A stretch of DNA of 32,312 nucleotides from contig JALWKB010000230.1 of assembly GCA_026996805.1 (NCBI GenBank), positions 1 to 32,312 on the forward strand, in the 5' to 3' direction. The translations under genes were made by a program, and so were the position numbers. Of this stretch, positions 27,077-32,312 are shown in pieces (the first letter of the stretch is position 1; every line of letters starts with the position of its first letter). The DNA comes from Saprospiraceae bacterium. GTDB lineage: Bacteria > Bacteroidota > Bacteroidia > Chitinophagales > Saprospiraceae. The notes under the pieces were generated by a model that was not told the DNA's origin, did not search any database, and worked only from the letters and a program-made list of their open reading frames with translations.

Positions 27077-29161
27077 ATGAAGACATTTGCTGCATACTTC
27101 GGATGTGTGATTTGCACGGCACTTTGCACCTTGAGTCTCACGGCTCAGGTGCCCGACAAGATGAGCTATCAGGCCGTCTTGCGCGACGCCTCCAACCATC
27201 TGCTCTCCAATCAGACCGTGGGACTGCGCATAGCCATCTTGCGCGATGGGCCCACGGGAGCGGAAGTGTATGCCGAGACCCACACTGTCACCACTAATAC
27301 CAACGGTCTCGTCACCCTCGAAATCGGTGGCGGCACTGTCGTGGTGGGTAGCTTCGATTCCATCGATTGGAGTGCGGGTACCTACTTCCTCAAGGTCGAA
27401 TGGGATCCCGACGGCGGCACCGACTACACGCTCAGCCATAGCGGCCAACTCCTCAGTGTACCCTACGCTTTCCTCGCCCGCAATGCCGCGATAACGGACA
27501 ATGACGATAATGACCCGACAAACGAACTGCAGACGCTTTCCATCGTAGGCAACCAGCTCAGCATTTCCCGCGGCAACACGGTCACGATACCCACGGGGGC
27601 ACAAAAAGTAGACGACCTGCTCGATGGAAAGACCGACTCGAGCGGATCCAGCAACTTCATCGGTTATAAAGCTGGTGAGAAAGACGACGGAACGGAAAAT
27701 AACAACACCGCCTTGGGATATCAAGCCCTTGCGAACAACACATCGGGCTCGCACAATACAGCCTTAGGCGCATCGACCCTACAGTGGAATTCCACCGGCA
27801 CTTCAAATACGGCCATTGGTATAGAAGCTCTACATCCAAACACACGTGGTTCGAACAATATCGCTATAGGATACAGAGCAATAACTGCCCGCACTACGAG
27901 TTCCAATAACTTAGCAATCGGAAACATCTCTTTATTTCGAATCACCAAGGATGGAACGAATAACACCGGTATTGGAGAGGCCTCTCTGTATTCCAATACC
28001 TCCGGAAAGGGAAACACTGCAATAGGTCCCAATACCTTAGCGCATAACACTACGGGCGAAAACAACACCGCCATTGGTTATTTTACCTTAGGGGAAAACA
28101 CTCAAGGATCGAAGAACACTGCCATAGGATCATTACAGAGCAATGTGGATGGTTCGGGAAACACCGCATTAGGTGTTAATGCATTGGATAGTAATAGGCA
28201 TGGTAGCTTCAATACCGCCTACGGTAGCTATGCGCTACATGCATACGACTCCTTTGGAAAATCCAACACAGCAGTGGGTGCTAATGCAATGACTCTCAAC
28301 AAAATCCATGGGAATTATAACACAGCAATTGGCCACTTGAGTGGCAAGTCCAACGATACGTGTAACAACTCCACCAGTATTGGCTACAACACCACACCTA
28401 TTTCCTCCAACCGCATCCACATCGGCAATACCTCCGTCACTTGGATCGGCGGACAAGTCGCATGGTCCACTTATTCCGATCAGCGCATTAAGCGCAACAT
28501 CAGCGACGACGTCCACGGCCTCGACTTCATCCTCCGGCTGCGACCCGTCACCTACTACATCGACAAAGACCTCCAAGACTCCCTCATGGGCGTGACCGAC
28601 AATGCCGATTACCTCGCAAAGCACGACATCGAAAAGATCCGCTTTTCGGGCTTCCTCGCCCAAGAAGTCGAAGCAGCAGCCCGCGCCGTGGGCTACGATT
28701 TTAGCGGCCTCCAGCGTCCCGCCAACGACCGCGAACTCTACTCCCTCTCCTACGCCTCCTTCGTCGTACCACTCGTCAAAGCCGTCCAAGAACAGCAAGC
28801 TATCATCAGCCGTCAACGGGATCTCCTCGAAGAGCTTACCGTTGACGAGGAACGCCTCAGCACTCTTTTGCAAAATCAAACGTCGAAGATTCAATCCCTC
28901 GAGGGGAAAAACACCGTACTGCGCAAAGAGCTCAAACAGCAAGAGGAGAAAATACAAAAGCAAAAGGACCACATACAGTCCCTACAAGACAAGAGAAAAG
29001 ACATCTCTTCCAGGATTGCCACACTTCAGGACCTAATGCGACACAGACAGCAGCGCTTACATCAGCTCACACACCATATCCGTCTCCTTCAGGCCGAACT
29101 CAACCACTATACAGCACAAAATTCGCAAGGCGACGATACAACGCAAAATCGCAATCAGTGA
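27077..29161 (+). CDS. B3: adhesin with short stalk, YadA-like head repeats, S74 chaperone and coiled coil
   Basis: 694 aa; same N-domain, single ELQTLSIVGNQLSISRGNTVTIP stalk unit, divergent head, YSDQRIKRNISDDVHGLDFILRLRPVTYYID. Confidence 0.92.
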   Translation: MKTFAAYFGCVICTALCTLSLTAQVPDKMSYQAVLRDASNHLLSNQTVGLRIAILRDGPTGAEVYAETHTVTTNTNGLVTLEIGGGTVVVGSFDSIDWSAGTYFLKVEWDPDGGTDYTLSHSGQLLSVPYAFLARNAAITDNDDNDPTNELQTLSIVGNQLSISRGNTVTIPTGAQKVDDLLDGKTDSSGSSNFIGYKAGEKDDGTENNNTALGYQALANNTSGSHNTALGASTLQWNSTGTSNTAIGIEALHPNTRGSNNIAIGYRAITARTTSSNNLAIGNISLFRITKDGTNNTGIGEASLYSNTSGKGNTAIGPNTLAHNTTGENNTAIGYFTLGENTQGSKNTAIGSLQSNVDGSGNTALGVNALDSNRHGSFNTAYGSYALHAYDSFGKSNTAVGANAMTLNKIHGNYNTAIGHLSGKSNDTCNNSTSIGYNTTPISSNRIHIGNTSVTWIGGQVAWSTYSDQRIKRNISDDVHGLDFILRLRPVTYYIDKDLQDSLMGVTDNADYLAKHDIEKIRFSGFLAQEVEAAARAVGYDFSGLQRPANDRELYSLSYASFVVPLVKAVQEQQAIISRQRDLLEELTVDEERLSTLLQNQTSKIQSLEGKNTVLRKELKQQEEKIQKQKDHIQSLQDKRKDISSRIATLQDLMRHRQQRLHQLTHHIRLLQAELNHYTAQNSQGDDTTQNRNQ

Positions 29162-29535
29162 TGACACCACGACAAGCCCTCCAGCGACAGCTAATGAGTA
29201 GGCATTATACTTCATGCCAAATGTCACGAGCTCTTGGCTCTTCATACGCCTCCCTCACAAGGATGAAGGGCATGGAAGAACCTCGATACTATGTGTATCC
29301 AACGACCACCGAGCTTCAGCACGGCAAAACCAATGGAACAACGACACGACATATGGGTGTATGCGAAGTCCACATCCTTTATGAGCAATTTGCACAACCA
29401 ACTCTGCAGATACTGTATCGTAGTGCATTTCATACGGATCTAAAACATGACTTCTGGAATCAAAAGCCACAGGGTACGAGGAAGCGCCACGGTTCGGGTC
29501 TATTTTTCGGTTACATCTCTAATCCACTTCAATAA
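29161..29535 (+). CDS. Hypothetical ORF in the position where an A gene would be expected
   Basis: ORF-track entry 29158..29535 (GTG at 29158, ATG at 29161 overlapping the B3 stop); no signal peptide or CTD; may be non-coding. Confidence 0.25.
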   Translation: MTPRQALQRQLMSRHYTSCQMSRALGSSYASLTRMKGMEEPRYYVYPTTTELQHGKTNGTTTRHMGVCEVHILYEQFAQPTLQILYRSAFHTDLKHDFWNQKPQGTRKRHGSGLFFGYISNPLQ

Positions 29536-29610
29536 GGATAAAAACAGTAAAAACAATCGCTATAAACCATACACACACAAAACAAAATCACAAACTAAAA
29601 CTCTTGAGCT

Positions 29611-31698
29611 ATGAAAACACGAATGAGCTGGACAGTCTTCATCGCCACTTTGGTCTCGATCGTTGCGTTAAACGTTCGCGCACAAGTGCCCGCCAAGATG
29701 TACTATCAGGCGGTACTGTTTGACCCCTACGATAGGGTCCTCAACAACCGAACGGTTGGACTTCAACTCAGCATCATCCGAAGAGATTCCATCGATACCG
29801 TCGTCTATTCCGAAACCCACACGACGACAACCAATGCCAGCGGCTTGGCGAGCATTGTGATCGGTGACGGTACACCGATTTCAGGTAGTCTGTCCGACAT
29901 CGACTGGAGCACGGGCAGTTACTTTCTCCAAGTTAAATGGGATCCCAATGGAGACACCAACTACATCCTCAGCAACACAGCTCAGCTCCTCAGCGTGCCC
30001 TACGCGTTTTACGCGCAGACCGTCGAAGAAATCAACGACGCCGATACGGACTCCACCAACGAGTTGCAGACGCTTACCATCTCCGGCAACCAGCTCAGCA
30101 TCTCCGATGGCAATACCGTTACCCTGCCCATTGGTGCACAAAAAGTCGACGACCTGATCGATGGAAATAGCAACCGTACGGGATCAAGCATCTACGTTGG
30201 CTTAAATGCCGGTGCACACGCCAACGACTCTGCAGTGGACAACACTGCCATGGGCTACAACGCCTTATACAAAAACACAATCGGCGGTAGAAATGTGGCA
30301 TTTGGATCCAACGCCCTTTATTCCAATACCACGGGGTATGCAAACATCGCCATCGGCAGCTCCGCGCTGTATTCCAACACTACCGGGTACCGCAACATTG
30401 CTATCGGCCCTTCCGCAATGCATAATCTCATCGATGGACGCGACAACATTGCCATTGGCACAGAAGCGCTATCGAATAGTACCTGGTGTCAATTTAATCT
30501 CGCCATCGGTCATTATGCGCTGTACTCCACTACCACCGGTTCTTCCAATATCGGAATAGGATACCGCGCCCTCTACGCAAATTCCACAGGGGGAGGTAAT
30601 ATCGCAGTGGGAGAAAGTTCTTTAGAAAACAACACCGAAGGATTTGGCAATATCGCAATAGGCTCCAATGCGCTCAAGAACAACACTTTTGGGGAGAACA
30701 ATATTGCTGTAGGATATCAAGCCATGCACGACAATACCAAGGGCACGAAGAACGCCGCTCTTGGATATTCCGCATTGCTCCGTAATACCACCGGCAACTC
30801 CAATACGGCCATCGGATATAAAGCATTGTCGACCAATACCATCGGCTCCTTCAATACAGCCATCGGTTTCGAGGCCTACAGCTCCTGCTCGGGATGCAAT
30901 AACACCATCAGCATCGGATACAACGCACGACCGCCCTACTCTAATTACGCACACTTCGGTAACTCTTCCATCACCTGGATCGGCGGGCAAGTCCCATGGT
31001 CGATTTATTCCGACCAGCGCATCAAGCGCAATATCAACGACGACGTCCACGGCCTCGACTTCATCCTCCGACTGCGACCCGTCACCTACTACATCGACAA
31101 AGACCTGCAGGATTCCCTCATGGGCGTGATCGACAACGCCGACTACCCCGAAAAGTACGACATCGAAAAGATCAAGTTCTCCGGCTTCCTCGCCCAAGAA
31201 GTCGAAGCAGCAGCCCGCGCCGTGGGATACGACTTCAGTGGCCTCAGGCGACCTAAACACGACAGCGATCTCTACTCCCTCTCCTACGCCTCCTTCGTCG
31301 TGCCCCTCGTCAAGGCCGTCCAAGAACAACAGACACTTATCGACCGTCAAGAGGACCTCATCCACGCTCTACTCGAAAGAAAAGAGCAAGCACTCACACA
31401 AATACAACAACACAGCGAGAAAATCCACGCCTTTGAAGCAGACAACAAAAGACTCACTTCCCTCCTCCTGACCAACGACGAAAAAATCCAAGCCCAAACC
31501 CAACAAATACACGCGCTCCAAAGGGAAATAGACACTTCCCTCGAGCAGCTCCACACCCTCGAACAACTGAGTCAGCGTCAACAGCAATGGCTCCAACAGC
31601 TCGAACAACAAGTCCAGCAACTCAAAGCCGAACTCGCCCAACAACGCACATCACGCCCGAAGAGCTTTACCACTGCCCAACAACCCAACCAACCATAG
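29611..31698 (+). CDS. B4: adhesin with short stalk, divergent head repeats, S74 chaperone and coiled coil; no A gene immediately upstream
   Basis: 695 aa; QVPAKMYYQAVLFDPYDRVL N-domain, NTTGY/NIAIG head repeats, YSDQRIKRNINDDVHGLDFILRLRPVTYYID. Confidence 0.92.
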   Translation: MKTRMSWTVFIATLVSIVALNVRAQVPAKMYYQAVLFDPYDRVLNNRTVGLQLSIIRRDSIDTVVYSETHTTTTNASGLASIVIGDGTPISGSLSDIDWSTGSYFLQVKWDPNGDTNYILSNTAQLLSVPYAFYAQTVEEINDADTDSTNELQTLTISGNQLSISDGNTVTLPIGAQKVDDLIDGNSNRTGSSIYVGLNAGAHANDSAVDNTAMGYNALYKNTIGGRNVAFGSNALYSNTTGYANIAIGSSALYSNTTGYRNIAIGPSAMHNLIDGRDNIAIGTEALSNSTWCQFNLAIGHYALYSTTTGSSNIGIGYRALYANSTGGGNIAVGESSLENNTEGFGNIAIGSNALKNNTFGENNIAVGYQAMHDNTKGTKNAALGYSALLRNTTGNSNTAIGYKALSTNTIGSFNTAIGFEAYSSCSGCNNTISIGYNARPPYSNYAHFGNSSITWIGGQVPWSIYSDQRIKRNINDDVHGLDFILRLRPVTYYIDKDLQDSLMGVIDNADYPEKYDIEKIKFSGFLAQEVEAAARAVGYDFSGLRRPKHDSDLYSLSYASFVVPLVKAVQEQQTLIDRQEDLIHALLERKEQALTQIQQHSEKIHAFEADNKRLTSLLLTNDEKIQAQTQQIHALQREIDTSLEQLHTLEQLSQRQQQWLQQLEQQVQQLKAELAQQRTSRPKSFTTAQQPNQP

Positions 31699-31729
31699 CC
31701 ACATTCGTCCCCACACACCACACCAGATC

Positions 31730-31752
31730 GGGGTGGAGCATAGCTCCACCCC
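31730..31752 (+). terminator. Candidate terminator hairpin after B4 (GGGGTGGAGC-ATA-GCTCCACCCC)
   Basis: Perfect 10-bp stem, 3-nt loop; no T-tract. Confidence 0.5.
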
Positions 31753-31798
31753 ACCCCCATACCTCAAACATGCATTTTATGTCGTAATTTACACCATT

Positions 31799-31835
31799 CG
31801 TCGAAAAAATATGTACATTCATTACATCTCCCTTG
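31799..31835 (+). promoter_or_regulatory. Conserved upstream block (copy 2)
   Basis: Ungapped match to 18768..18804 with few differences. Confidence 0.55.
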
Positions 31836-31900
31836 GATAGAACCTTCGGCCTTCAAATCTTTGCAGTGGCGATCCATTGAAAAGGGTAAGTTTGCAATTG

Positions 31901-31908
31901 TATAAAAT
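31901..31908 (+). promoter_or_regulatory. TATAAAAT box 10 nt upstream of A5 ATG
   Basis: tTTGCAATTG-TATAAAATcgttggcactATG. Confidence 0.4.
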
Positions 31909-31918
31909 CGTTGGCACT

Positions 31919-32312
31919 ATGATTGCACGACTCCTAAGACACTTCCAACACGCACTTTGGCTCGCGGGGATAACTTTCTTCGTTCATCCATCCTCCGCCC
32001 AATTCGCCGTCTTGCCCATCGGCGGCGATGCTCTCGGGCCAGACGGATCAGCTTCCTACTCCGTCGGTCTGCCCGCCTACCAACACTACCGCAGCGCCAT
32101 CCTCTACGTCCAGGAAGGCGTCCAACAGCCCAATCTCCCCCGCAGCACGCGCACAGCCAATCCTGCAGCCATCTCCCTACAGCTCTATCCCAACCCCGCT
32201 ACGGAACAGCTCTTCCTGCACTTTCCCAGCGATGCACCCGAAGGGCTCCACTACCGCATCATCGACACCCGAGGACGCACCGTCCAAGTGGGGCGACTGT
32301 CCCACACTGCCG
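31919..32312 (+). CDS. A5: small T9SS type A sorting-domain protein, truncated by right window edge
   Basis: MIARLLRHFQHALWLAGITFFVHPSSAQFAVLPIGGDALGPDGSASYSVG... continuing into LQLYPNPATEQLFLHFPSDAPEG; same start and promoter context as A2/A3. Confidence 0.88.
   Translation, partial: MIARLLRHFQHALWLAGITFFVHPSSAQFAVLPIGGDALGPDGSASYSVGLPAYQHYRSAILYVQEGVQQPNLPRSTRTANPAAISLQLYPNPATEQLFLHFPSDAPEGLHYRIIDTRGRTVQVGRLSHTA

Noticed and set aside
19439-31698. B genes as prophage tail fibres
   Set aside because: Although S74 domains are common in phage fibres, each B has a signal peptide and sits among T9SS sorting-domain genes with no phage structural, packaging or lysis genes in view.

Overview
The GC-moderate host backbone looks like Bacteroidota: T9SS type A sorting domains, TAnnTTTG-type promoter boxes and S74 'tail fiber' adhesins. 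From left to right: (1) a large minus-strand alpha-2-macroglobulin-family lipoprotein (1..5342, running off the left edge) that the ORF track misses because its stop codon is outside the window; (2) a divergent pair, a YqaE/Pmp3-type membrane protein (-) and a PHB-depolymerase-like esterase lipoprotein (+); (3) a palindrome-rich spacer and gene debris at about 7.45-8.7 kb; (4) a visibly AT-rich two-gene island (8842..15556), encoding a membrane-anchored protein with Zn-finger-like Cys/His clusters whose end overlaps the start of a 1600-aa DEAH helicase with a DUF1998/MZB-like C-terminus (DruE/MrfA-like), which is a candidate anti-phage defence module; (5) three host-like genes, including a DUF5685-like protein with a Cys-Gly-Asn-rich tail; (6) a roughly 13.4-kb array (18894..32312+) of repeated two-gene cassettes, each a small T9SS type A sorting-domain protein with little cargo ('A') followed by a large secreted adhesin with YadA-like head repeats, a peptidase S74 intramolecular chaperone and a coiled coil ('B'). 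Two cassettes share a block of about 3.26 kb that I read as identical, repeated at a 3826-bp period. The best candidates for under-described biology are the helicase/Zn-finger pair and the A-B cassette array. No tRNA, rRNA or CRISPR array was recognised. All family assignments are from reading motifs; no database search was run.
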